DNA of 64,000 nt from Lobosporangium transversale (taxonomy: Eukaryota > Mortierellomycota > Mortierellomycetes > Mortierellales > Mortierellaceae), in NCBI RefSeq assembly GCF_002105155.1, contig NW_019028986.1:62001-126000 (forward strand), read 5' to 3'. Positions 10,582 to 24,599 of the stretch are shown piece after piece; positions within the stretch are counted from its first letter, which is position 1; each line of letters starts with the position of its first letter. The notes below the pieces were generated by a model. It was given only the letters and a program-made list of their open reading frames with translations. It had not been told where the DNA came from and searched no databases. Both the position numbers and the translations under genes were made by a program.

Positions 10582-11915
10582 TATGTGAAATCAACAAAAG
10601 AATGTGATGAAAGTGTGAGAATCTGAAAAAACCTGCCTTCAGCTGTGTTTTCTTGCAATGAGGCTCACTCAATACCATTAACCCTATGGCTATCGAACAA
10701 GGTTTTTATCGGCATTGGCAACAGGTGTTGCCCTTCAGTTCGGAGAGTTTCAGTACTGCTGTGCTCAAACTCTGCGGTGAGCCCATGAAGGCTAAAGAGA
10801 CTCTCGGAACACTTCCATCAACTTTGGTTTATCAATGTTGGATGAGGCATGAAAAGGAAATAGTTCAGGCACAGAAAAAAAAAAAAAAAAACATATATCG
10901 GATCGCACGAAAATGCATTCAACTTCCCTGGCAATCCATCAAGATTCGCATTTAGGCAGTTATAGCTTTACTATGGACTGTATGAGAACCTTAATGCACC
11001 ATCTGATCTCCCTCTTACCTTTACTTTCTTAAGCTTTTCTTTTCTCTTCTGTGCAAGTGAATGTGTTGGATGACAGAAGGAAGTGCTTGACAACACAAAA
11101 TCTACCATGTAAAAAAAAGTATTAAGAGATCTGATCTGGAGCAAGCAACACTGGTTTTTACGAAAGATATACTTTATCATGCTTCTGAAAGTACTCAAGA
11201 TCCTGATATGATTACAGCCAGGATCGCAGGAAACCTCCAGCATTTTCGAAATATGGAACTAATCATAAAATGGTATCCCGGATTATATAAAAAAAAAAGT
11301 GGTTGTAGATAAGATAATATCATACCTTGAAGATATTCAGAATAATAGAGGCAATGGTCTGGATGAGATGGATGAGGGAAAACACCATAAAAGACATTTC
11401 AAAGCCTTGGTGGGAGTAGATGTTTGAGAAGGTCTCAAGGGATAACTTGAATATCAAGGAAGAAACTCATGTGCTTGGGCCATCTCACACCGTTTGATAC
11501 GTGTAAAGCAGAGTCTCTATAAAGAGCTAGTGCGCATTGTTTATTTCCAAATGATGGAGCCGCTTTCTACAGAGAACCAAGAAAAGAATGCCATTACTAT
11601 CTCTCCAGTAACTTCGGCCAGGAAGTTTCATGAAGGATTTGCAATGACGCGTAGGATGCATGAGCCAGAGACTATACAAGGCAGATGTACGAGATCATAC
11701 TTGGATGCATAGGTGTCAACCGAAGATTAGTCTTGGAATAGAATAAAATCTGGACACTCATTCATGTCGTAAGCCAAATGAAATAGTAATAAAAGATGAC
11801 ATGTCAACCTTGATCCGGAACCAACGCTATAACGCAGTATGTTTAAGGTATATCAATTCGACATTCAAAAGGCCCTCGGTTGGAGTATGGAGTTGAAAAG
11901 GGCGGAATGAAGACA
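10582..11915. repeat. Upstream flank of gene B, duplicated upstream of gene C
   Basis: This 1.3-kb block aligns with 13650-15095. Landmarks are ATTATGTGAAATCAACAAAA (10580 and 13649), CGCATTTAGG(G)CAGTTATA (10948 and 14151), GATCTGATCTGGAGCAA (11128 and 14364; GACCTGATCTGGAGCAA in the second), CAGCCAGGAT (11215 and 14453), GCTTGGGCCATCTC (11474 and 14622) and CGGTTGGAGTATGGAGTTGAA (11877 and 15052). Plus-strand fragments look like an old coding sequence (AENQ..NNAI, D(M/V)I(T/A)ARI), but frames are broken in both copies. I do not recognise the gene that decayed here. Confidence 0.7.
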
Positions 11916-12696
11916 TTTCTATATAATATATCAGTTGGAGTTACGGCAAGCCCTTGCACATAATGACGTTAGTGCGCTTGCTACTACCAATGGCGATACC
12001 ATACAGAGAAAGATGGCAATGGAGTATCAAAAAGAACAAAGCAATAACAAAATCAATCCAAAATACGGAGAGTGGCATGATGATTCTCCATTCCCCATTT
12101 CCCATTTCCATCTTCGTCTCCATCTGTATTACGCTTTGATGGAAAGATTTGTAGACTGGTAGTTAAATCCTTGAATCGATTCATCATATCCAACACTACA
12201 AGAGATAAACAGATCAAACCATGATAACTGCTGCATATTTTATAAATGAAAAAGATTTTGATCCGCATGTTGGTCTGATACAACATGGCAATGAATTACA
12301 AATGATAAAAGGAAAAAAACTTTACAATGTTCATACTATGGTGTTTGTACCATAGTTACCTTGATCCTTTTGCTAAACTGCTAAACTACACCAACAATAA
12401 ACCCGTGAATTAGAGTAATAGAACAGGGGTAAGAATATTGTCTTATATTAAGCATATAAAAATGCTCATTCAAGTTCATTATCAAGTTGTATATCGGATT
12501 TGGTTTGCTTATTTTCATATTGTTATATCCATTGGCCCTACAATTGTAGTGATTATTATTTGAAGGACAAATCAACTAAAATAATAAGAAATACCAAACA
12601 TGCGATAGTAGAAATAATGAGTAAGCGCATTAGGTAGTGTTTTATGCTAAATAGACCAAGGAGCTTTGAGCGCTTGGATTTTGCTGGGGATCAATA
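11916..12696. other. Spacer between the B and C duplicated units
   Basis: AT-rich spacer of 780 bp with no supported gene. It holds a perfect 8-bp stem with a 6-nt loop at 12335-12356 (ACTATGGT / ACCATAGT). The last 100 bp before the C pseudogene (ATAGTAGAAATAATGAGTAA and on) resemble 42205-42290. Confidence 0.6.
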
Positions 12697-13649
12697 TCAT
12701 CCATCTTGATCTGCAGCTTTTTGATACCACCGTTCTGCTTCAGTATCATTCTTAAAGACTCCTATGCCCTCTTGATACATTGAGGCAACATTACGCTGCG
12801 CATCAGCGTCTCCTTGGTTAGCAGCTTTGAGATACCAGTCAAAAGCATTTGTGTGGTCTTGTGAGACTCCATTGCCATTTTTGTACATGTCGCCTAGATT
12901 ATACTGCGCAGTAGCGACTCCTTGGTTAGCAGCTTTGAGATACCAGTCATAGGCTTTTGAGTAGTCCTGTGCGACTCCCTTGCCATCTTCGTACATCACG
13001 CCTAGATTATTCTGCGCACCAGTGTCTTCTTGGTTGGCAGCCTTGAGGAACCAGCTAAAGGCTGTTGAGTAGTCGTATGGAACACCTTTGCCCTTAAGGT
13101 ACATGTAGCCTAAATTGGACTGAGCCCTGGCATGCCCTTGGTTGGCGGCCTTGAGATACCAGTCAAAGGCTTTTAAGTAATCTTGTGGATCTCGCCTTGA
13201 CTGTTCTGAATGATGGCATCATTTGCCTCTGATATAACTGGCTCGTCCGACTTGACACCTGTTTGAGAGGAAATGACAATGTCAAGTACGACATCACGCA
13301 CTGCACGGATTCGAAGTGGTTTGACACTAATAAGAGCAAGTTTTTTTTTTTTTTGACAATGCGTAGAAGTGTTTAGTATCCTGCATCTAAAATAGATAAT
13401 GTTCCATGCAATCTTATTGGACTATTTACTATTCTAAGTTATCATCAGCAAGAAATAGTAGAATCTCTTCTCCGTTTTCTACATGGACCGCATCCTTGTG
13501 AATGAATAGAATGTCATTCCAGAGGAGGATGTACTCTTGTCTTTTCTATCAAAGCGAGCCTCAACGTGCTTGATGTTCGACGATGAGATTGGAGCTCCAT
13601 CCAGGTTGATGAGACGAAATGCTTGAAGCTCTTTCTTTGCAACAGTCAT
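12697..13649 (-). pseudogene. Sel1-repeat pseudogene C
   Basis: This is a duplicate of gene B with clear lesions. Exon 1 starts at 13649 (MTVAKKELQAFRLINLDG) but one base is missing near 13549 (TTTTCTATCAAAG where B has TTTTCTGATCAAAG), which shifts the frame inside the shared domain. The intron sites are kept. Exon 2 has a 22-bp deletion near 13186-13192 relative to B (CTTGTGG joins directly to ATCTCGCC), a second frameshift before the first repeat. Only about four complete repeats remain, against 11 in B, and the open stretch ends YQKAADQDG. The 3' open frame 12697..13104 could still be read but lacks the family start. Confidence 0.85.
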
Positions 13650-15095
13650 TATGTGAAATCAACAAAAGAATGTGATGAAAGTGTGAGAATCTGAAAAAGC
13701 CTGCCTTTAGCTGTGTTTCATCCAATGAGGCGGCTCACTCAATAATGGCAATTGTGTCACCACAGCGCTGACTATCCAAGATTTTTTTATTGGCATTGGC
13801 GACAGAACAGATGTTTGTCCTTCAACTCGGATTCAAATCAGATAGAAATTCGGTGCTGCTGTGCTCAAACTTTGTCGTGAGCCCTTGTTGAAGACAAAAG
13901 AGGTTCTCGGAACACTTCATCAATCAATTTTGGCATTTCCAAGGCTTGTTCAGTTATTGGGCCAGAACGCATAAAATGAAGAAACGGCAACCGTTAATTT
14001 ATCTGATTTCGTTTTTTTTTTTTTTTTAAATGAGATGAGGCATGAAATGCAGATAGTTCAGGAATAAGAAAAGTATAAAAAAAAAAAATTAGCAAAGTGG
14101 AAATGCTCAAGAGCAGGTGCTTAATTCACCTAGCAATTCACCTAGGAACCGCATTTAGGGCAGTTATAACTTTACTATGAGCTGTATCAGTACCCTAATC
14201 CGGCATCTGTTCATATTCTTATGTTGAAAGGTATTATTTTTTATTTTTTATTTTTTATTTATTTTCTGCTTGTACAAGTGAATGCGTTTGGAATAGTGTC
14301 CATGACTGAAGAAAGTTTTAATTAGGCAACACGAAAATCCATCCACGTAAAAAAGTATTGAAAGACCTGATCTGGAGCAATCAATGCATATTTTTAGAAA
14401 AGGCATGGCTTCTTATACCTCCTGAAAAGTGCTAAAGTTCTTGACATGGTTGCAGCCAGGATTATGAAGAGTCTCTGGCCTTGTCCAGAATATAGAGGAA
14501 ATAATAAAGAAAAAAAAAAGGTACTTTTGGACTAGAAGCAAAATAAATAAAAAGGAAACAATGAAGTCGTTGTCATAATAACAGACAGGGACCGCTTGGA
14601 AATCAAAGGATGAAATTCATGCGCTTGGGCCATCTCCTCACCGTTTGTGACAAGTAAAGTGGAAGTCTCTATAAGAAGCTAGTGAGCATTATTCGCTGTT
14701 CAAATGGAATTGTTTTTGCAGAGAACCAAGGAAATAATGCCATCATTACCAATTCCGGTGGTTATGGTCAAGGGATTCCATAAAGCACCTGCGGCGACGC
14801 GTAGAATTGATGAGCTAGAAATTATCGAGGCTATGAGGGTAATGTCAGGATGTTCAAGGCCTCAACCGAAGATTAGAATTAAAAAAAGAAAAGTGCTTAC
14901 TCATGTCAAAAGTGAAGTGAAGTAAAATAGTAAAAAGAAAAAGGACAACATGCCAGGGTTGATTTGGAATAAACCATTGATTCGGAATGAGTGCTAAAAG
15001 GAGGATGCTTGAGGCATATCGGCTCGACGGCTCGACATTCAAATCGTCTTCGGTTGGAGTATGGAGTTGAAAATAAAAAAAAGGCGGGATGAAGA
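13650..15095. repeat. Upstream flank of pseudogene C, duplicate of the gene B flank
   Basis: Second copy of the block at 10582-11915, in the same order and orientation. It has expanded AT tracts (14008-14030, 14229-14263) and small indels. Similarity ends near 15095 (GGCGGGATGAAGATAG against GGCGGAATGAAGACAT at 11900), which marks the edge of the duplicated unit. Confidence 0.7.
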
Positions 15096-15664
15096 TAGCT
15101 CCTTTTTTATTTTTTATTTTTAAAAGCACATGGGTAATAACAATAAAAGAAAAAAAAAGGTTCTGGATAAAACATTAAAAATGAAAAGTAAGATGAAGTG
15201 AAAGGGCAAAGAAACGCGTTGCTCTTCTACTTGCTTTGTATGTAAATGTAATCAGATCGGATGAACGACAAAAACTTCTTTTTTAAATATGAAAAATGAA
15301 TATGAGGTGAGAGGAAGTGTGAAGTTGAGAGCAAAATCTAATTTAAAGTGCACATTGGTTGCCTAATAAGGTAAATAGTCTTACAAATCCACCAATTACC
15401 AATCTCGGGATTCTTTCGAGTGACCCTCGTGAGAAGTCGTTTTCCGGACTGCATAAATACTCCCTCTACTGCACATTCCAACACACCAATACATAACCCT
15501 CTTCTAATTGATCTTCACCCCTCTTTTTCTTTTCATATTCTCCCTCACCTTCTACTTCAACTAATACCTCTTTTTTTTTTTTTCTTTCCTACTTTCATTT
15601 CTATCACACTCCTTTCTATTCTTCATTGCGAGTTCGTTTTCAATACAGAAAAAAAAAAAAAAAA
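15096..15664. other. Promoter region of the alkylglycerol monooxygenase gene
   Basis: 570 bp of AT-rich sequence between the duplication edge and the AGMO start. A pyrimidine-rich 5' leader lies at about 15500-15625, followed by an A-tract that abuts the ATG at 15665. I see no gene. Confidence 0.6.
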
Positions 15665-16118
15665 ATGACCGTCATCAAGGTCGCCGAGTCCCTCGGACGG
15701 ATGTTTTATATGGTATCACCCAAGGCAACGACGTTTGCTGAGGAAAAGGATATCCCCCCCTATGTGTCCGATGCTACTCCTTGGTTCGTCTTCTTTGTCT
15801 TTGCAGAATTGATCTACTATATTTTCAAGGACAAGGGCAAAGGATTGAAACGTCATGATGGCAAATGGGAACAAGGCAAATACCGGATGAACGACATGAT
15901 TGGATCACTAGGAGCTGGATCAATTCAACAAATGTCTCGCTTCTTCTTGGGTTCTCTCCAGATGGTTACCTATAATTACATCTGGGATCACTATCGTCTT
16001 GAGTCCATTGCCTTTGATACTTTCAAACTCTCAACCTGGATTGGATGTTTCCTTGCAGTTGGTAAGGAAAAGAATTTTTTTATTGTATCTCCGGAAGGAA
16101 AAACAGGAATGTGGAGAA

Positions 16119-16197
<79 letters not shown>

Positions 16198-16827
16198 GAA
16201 GCTAACGCCATCGGAAACTCATTTGTCTCTCTCTCTTTTTTTGTCCTACTTCTGTTTCCTCTTAATGTAGACTGCGCTTACTATTGGGTAAAGACTATTT
16301 GATTTGTGCAACCCCTATGCATGTATACTCCTGTTATACAGTTTCCTTACCTTTACTTTTGGTTCATTGCCTGTACAATAATACAATAATAGTTCCATCG
16401 TGCAGCACATGAAGTCAACATCTTTTGGGCTGGTCATTCTGTTCATCACAGCAGGTTCGTCTTTTTTCTTTTCTTTTTTTTCTTTTCTTTTTTTATTTCA
16501 TTTTTATCACCGCCAATGCATTTTTAATAATATTTATTAACTTGAATAATTTATCATTACTATCATTTTATTAGTGAATACTATAATGTTACAACAGCAC
16601 TGCGACAGTCCTTGGTTCAAACCTATGCATCGTTTCTCTTCAACCTTCCTCTTGCCCTCGTCTTTTCACCTGCACAATTCGCTGTTCACTCACAACTCAA
16701 TTTGCTTTACCAGTTCTGGATCCACACAGGTAATATATATATATAACATGCTGCTTTTTTTTCTTATCTTTTTTTTAAACGCTTTTGCTCAAATAATCTA
16801 AAACATCTGACTTCTTATCATTGCGCC

Positions 16828-16863
<36 letters not shown>

Positions 16864-17745
16864 GAAATCGTTCCCCGTCTCGGCTGGCTCGAGTACATCA
16901 TCAATACCCCTAGTGCCCATCGTCTTCACCACGGTCGTAACCCTTATTGCATCGATAAGAACTATGGTGGAACACTCATTATCTGGGACCGAATGTTTGG
17001 TACCTATGCCGACGAACGACTCTATCCAGATGTGGTTGCCCGTCCAGAAGATGCAGAACCTGTTGCTTATGGTCTAACCCATCCTATCAACACCTTCGAT
17101 CCTGTGGCGATTCAATTGGGTCATTTCAAACATATCTGGAACATGCTCTTGATCACCCCCGGAATCGCCAACAAGTTCAAAGTCGTCTTTTATGGTCCCG
17201 GCTGGCACCTGGCCCCTCCTTCCGAACCCAGTATCCCTCGAACGGGTCTCTTGTCCGAGATCCCAGATATTGATTTGAAGAACCCTCCCAAGAAGTACGA
17301 TCCTGAGTTGCCCTCCAAATTCAATTATTATATCGCATTCCATTTCACGATCGTCATGATCGTGGGAAGTGCACTGTTAGCAGAGGGTTACAAGGTCTTG
17401 CCATTATGGCAAACTCAAGCGATCTGTATTGGATTCTTGGTCTCGTTAGTTGCATTGTCCAAGATTATGGATGTGAAGCCCTATGGATTGAAAGCAGAGT
17501 TGGTCAGGACCCTTGGATTCTTCTTGTTGGCAGAGTTTGTGGCGAGATCAGGATATTATCAACAGACCTATTGGGAGAGACGCTGTACCTTGTTGGTCGC
17601 CGATACATTCTTTGTCAGCAGTTTGTTCTTGGGTTGGAATATTTATAAGCTTGGATCTAACTGGATGAAGGTTGTGCCTACTTCTAATGCTGCTGCTGCC
17701 ATTGCTGCCAAGAAGGCTTTGAGGCAGAAGCTCAAGTCTAATTAA
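15665..17745 (+). CDS. AGMO: Alkylglycerol monooxygenase-like (fatty acid hydroxylase superfamily)
   Basis: Five exons, join(15665..16061,16271..16287,16393..16454,16575..16729,16865..17745), give 503 residues; all phases agree. AGMO (TMEM195) cleaves the ether bond of alkylglycerols using O2 and tetrahydrobiopterin, with di-iron bound by histidine motifs, in the endoplasmic reticulum membrane. The motifs are complete after splicing: DCAYYWFHRAAHE, then WAGHSVHHSSEYYN, and INTPSAHRLHHGRNPYCIDK with NYGGTLIIWDRMFGT. Hydrophobic segments flank them (residues 35-50, 110-130) and two or more follow near the C-terminus. Exon 2 is only 17 nt. Intron 1 holds an (AAT)n microsatellite. The start ATG directly follows an A-tract. 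A sterol desaturase-type relative is the alternative, but HRLHHGRNPYCIDKNYGG is specific to AGMO. Confidence 0.9.
16121..16196. repeat. (AAT)n microsatellite in AGMO intron 1
   Basis: About 25 perfect AAT/ATA trinucleotide copies lie within the first AGMO intron, between the donor at 16062 and the acceptor at 16270. They are probably length-variable between strains. Confidence 0.95.
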
Positions 17746-18010
17746 AATAAAAAAAGATACCGAATACATATACTACTATCCTTTACTTGCGGAGCAGAAA
17801 TAAAATATCCATACCCTTTAATGCAAAAAAAAAAAAAGAAAAAAACCTGAAATCACTGTTTTGAAGAAAAAGTATTTTTGAATCCTCAACTCGAAGGCAT
17901 TCGTTTACGTTGGTTTATATGTATTTGTTTAAAAAAAAAAAAAAAAAAAAAAGTACAAACTTTTAATTGTAAACTAGGAATGTTTGGGATAAGGATGCTT
18001 TTTGCCGGGT
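17746..18010. other. Short convergent spacer
   Basis: 3' flanks of AGMO (+) and the BSD gene (-), with two A-tracts (about 17825 and 17932-17952). No gene. Confidence 0.7.
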
Positions 18011-19846
18011 TCAGGATTCATCAACATAGTCTTTAAGTTCATTCTGCAGCTCTTTCTCCCAGTCTGCGACATCCACATCCACCCCTCCATCATCATCCCC
18101 ACCACCACCACTGATAGATACACCTGAAGCAAGTTGTTTCTCAAGCCATGCATCTAAAAGAAAAAGAAAAAGAAGAGAAAAGAAAAATATAAAAATAAAG
18201 ATGTTAGAAAGCCAATCCCATTGTTATTTAAATGGATTATCCCCCTCACCTTCGCCTTCATCATTTCCTTTTTTTTTTTTTTTTTTTTTTTCATTGCTTT
18301 ACCTGGATCCTCATCATGGTCAGGCATTTCAGCTTCAAAGAGTACATCAGGTTTCTTTTCCTGCTTTTTGGCTGGTACTTTAGTAGTAGTAGTAGTAGTA
18401 GTAGTAGTAATGGTGGTGGTAGATGTAACAGAGTCCTTTTTCACATTGGCAGAATCGGGTTTACTACTACTAGATCGTCTTGTCATGGGTGGTCCCTGGA
18501 CATCATCCTTTCCAAAGTAAATATTATATCCCAACGATGGTTTCCTTCCATGACCACTACGAGTAGTATGGTTGCTACTGTCGTTGTTGCCATTGCTTCC
18601 ATCAGTCGTGCCTTCAGTTGCATCATCTGTGAATGCTTCTATTTCTCCTTCTTCCCCTGTTCCTGTTCCTGTTCCTGTTCCTGCTCCTGTTCCTGTTCCT
18701 GAACCTGCTGCTTTAGAAAGGGCCACTTGTTTCAACAATGAGACTCTATAAAAATAATTCCTCCAAAAGACCAACTCCTCCACTTCCTTGGGAACCAAAT
18801 AAAACCTCATCTTGTCCAGATTAGGATCTTGTTTCAAAGTCGCCATCGCAGCGGAAGAATAAGCATTCATATCAAAGACAAAATTGGTTCCTGGAGGAGG
18901 TGGAAGTAAGAAGTTGCGTTGGTCCTTTGATAAACTGAGGATCTGGGCCTTGATCTTTTCTTCATTAGGTAGGCCAGCCCAAACAGGCAATGTCTCTAAT
19001 GTATATTTATTTATATTTATATTTTTAGTGTCAATATGAGAGGAAGAAAATAATAACAATAATAATTAATAAACATTTCTCTTTGGCAAACAAGTTACTT
19101 AATGATTGATCAATCCAATAAATCATTTAGAATAGACATGTATGTAAAACTGCAGCATTGGATATGGACATACCTGTTCCTTGACGTGGCACCACAGTAT
19201 CCATTTTCTTTTGTCGAAGGAATTCCTCATGCTCCTTTTGGATCCCCTGTGTGACATTGGCACTGACCCGTTGGGCTGCATTGCTCAAGGATTTGAACGC
19301 GTTCACACCCCAGTCCTTGGTGGTGTTTGCAAATTGCTCAGTACTGGCCTGGATCTGCTTGATGTCCACTTTATTGATCTGTGGGATATGTGGGATATGT
19401 GGGATATGTGAGCTCTGCGGAGTGGGTGAGGTCTGTGGGGCCTGTGAAGGTTGTGTTGGAGATTTGGCGCCTGACAGAGTAGATTGGATCTTGCCCTGCA
19501 TGGAGGAGAAGAATGCAGGAGTGGAGATCTTTGGAGGGTTGAATCCCGAGAAAACAGCTTGTGTAAAGGACTGCTGTTGTTGCTGTTGGTCCTTGGTATC
19601 CTTGCCTTTATCATCTTTTCTTTCTTCTCCTCCTTCTCCTTCTTGTTTTCCTTCGTGCTTCTTTTTTTCTACATTATTATCCTCATCTTTGGTTGTGGGA
19701 GTAGTTATCGTCGTCGGTGTAGGTGTTGTTGCTGATGATGTTGATGTTGCCGCAGTATCGTTGTTATCGGCAACTTTTGATGTATTGTTGTCCTGTGCCT
19801 GAGAATTGTCTCCGGTATTCGTGGTGTCCACCGTAGCAGTGTTCAT
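18011..19846 (-). CDS. BSD-domain protein (SYAP1/Dos2-like)
   Basis: Three exons, complement(join(18011..18153,18303..18995,19174..19846)), give 502 residues. Phases agree at both introns. The start at 19846 is MNTATVDTTNTGD; upstream in-frame sequence has no ATG. Residues 1-110 are low complexity. Residues 110-220 form an amphipathic region (STEQFANTTKDWGVNAFKSL). The BSD domain follows at about 240-310 and ends in the hallmark EELVFWRNYFYRV. A Gly-Thr repeat, a Thr tract and an acidic tail (DVADWEKELQNELKDYVDES) close the protein, which matches the DWEKEL tail of Dos2/SYAP1 proteins. The family is poorly characterised; human SYAP1 is linked to Akt signalling. It shares an upstream region with the kinase gene at 20716. 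Confidence 0.82.
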
Positions 19847-20715
19847 TATATCTTTTGAAATAAAACTAAACAAGGTGCAAAAGTCAAGAAGCGATGAGGT
19901 TCTGATGAAGGAAGGAATGAAAAAAAAAAAAAAAAGAAAAGAAGAAAAGGGATGATGTTAAAAAGTCTAGCACGTTCTTCCTGTTGTACAGAATCTGCGC
20001 CCACTGCTTCACTTGCCTCCTGTTTACTGCCTATGCTTATTCTTCTCCCACGTCCTCAATGCGCGCTTTTTCGTTTGACAAGTGGCTTTGCATTTCACAC
20101 TTTTATACATATACATTTGTAGTCAAGCAAACCCATGGAACACATGCAAATACAAAAGACATGTAAATACATTAAACAGTGTCAGAGATATACATGTATA
20201 TAAAAAAAAGACGCGTTTATTGCCGTGTTTTGTTCATCGCGTCTATATCAACATTACATGACGATGTCAAGAAGAGATTAGATTAACAAGGAAGTGACAG
20301 ATATTATTTTTATTAAAAGATACTCTATATGAAATGAAAAAAGAGCGTGTGTTTGTGTTCATGCTCAATGGTCACCTCAATAGTTCTTCCTTTGCCCCTT
20401 GAAGCATGCAAAAGAAAGAGAGAGCCAGGGTAACTAGCAAGCAAAAAAAAATGGGACTAAGAAAGATCCTCTCTCTCTCTCTCCTCCCCTGTCTTTTCTT
20501 TTTCTTTTTCTTTTTCTTCATCCCTTTTCATTTCACTTCACACGCTCATTTCACATTTCTTTCATTCTCTTACAAGTCATTCTGTCTGTATCTGTCAATT
20601 AGTTTTTTATTATTTGCCTATCCAAATTTTATTCTTATTTTTATTTTATTATTAATTTCTCGTGTTAGTTTTTATTCCTTTGTTTCATTCTTTCTTTTCT
20701 TACATTCACTCTTCA
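19847..20715. other. Shared upstream region of the BSD gene (-) and NDR kinase gene (+)
   Basis: 870-bp divergent spacer, rich in pyrimidine tracts on the plus strand from about 20468 (CTCTCTCT, then TTTTTC copies). These probably form the kinase 5' leader. No other gene is seen. Confidence 0.65.
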
Positions 20716-23532
<2,817 letters not shown>

Positions 23533-24599
23533 AAAAAAAAAAAAGAAAAAAAGAAATTTTTTTTTTTCACTCTTAGAGCATGAGTTGATAATCTTTGTTA
23601 TACTGTTATATTGTTATATTGCTACATTGCTACATTGCTATTGTTTATAATTATATACTATTAGTCTGTTTGTTTCTCATTCTATTCTTTCTGTTCTTTT
23701 ATATTATATATATCCAATCCAATCTCTCTTCTCTTCTCCCACTCCTCTTTTTTTTTTTTTTTTTTTTTTTACAATCCTTGTCCACTATTCATTATCGTAT
23801 AGTATATATATATTAATCTTTACATATATTGACATAGTGAAATATATTCATATTGTAAAGGCAAAGCAAAAAAAGCAAACTAAGATCGTATATATGTTTA
23901 TTTGTTTAACTAAAGATTTTTTAGTTAAATAAATTCGCCGAAAGCTCTTTTTCTCTCGCTCATTTAATTTTTTTTTTAGTGTTCATGAGAAAAAAAGACG
24001 AATCATGGACCATACATAGACCTTGGGCGTGTATCCTATACACCCAATAAAACAAAAATATATCTATCCATCCTTGGAAATTCTCCTTTTCCTTCTTCAT
24101 TTTCTTTTTCCCGCGCAAAATAAAATTGAGTCAGCAAAAAAATAGGCCGAAAAGTGTGTAAAATATATATATATATAAATATTATAATTATTATTATTTT
24201 TAAAATAAAAACTTTTTATTAAATATAATATGCGTCGTGTGCGTGTTTGTGGGGTTCATAAATACAAGGGTTTTTTGTTTTTCAGAGTGGGTGTGGGTGG
24301 GGGGATAATAGTGTAATGTAATGTAATGAGGCATTCACAAAAAAGAAAAATAAATAAAAAATAAAGATATAAAAAAAATAAAGAGTAGAAAGAATAAAAA
24401 AAAAAAAAAAAAAGCACAAAAGGGATAGATATGGGCATTAGGGGAAGGAGGAGAGAAGGAGGAAAGCTTTTTTTCTTTTTTTTTTTTTTTCTTTTTCTTT
24501 TTTATATTTTTTTTTTCTTTTTTTCTTTTCAATTTTTTTTTAATGGGTCTTGTCTCTCACATCTTGATGGGGGAAACTAGGCGCGTCTTGTTCCTTTAG
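23533..24599. other. Convergent intergenic region
   Basis: About 1 kb of AT-rich sequence between two stop codons, with many A- and T-tracts (23744-23770, 24399-24412, 24475-24540) and a small palindromic stretch GTGTATCCTATACAC at about 24030. No gene is seen. Confidence 0.65.

Noticed and set aside
11494..11712. Plus-strand open frame upstream of gene B (72 residues)
   Set aside because: Its counterpart at 14.7 kb is in a different frame with stops, so it is a remnant and not a live gene.
12335..12356. Perfect 8-bp hairpin in the B-C spacer
   Set aside because: A single short palindrome in AT-rich DNA is expected by chance; there is no linked gene or U-run to make it a terminator.
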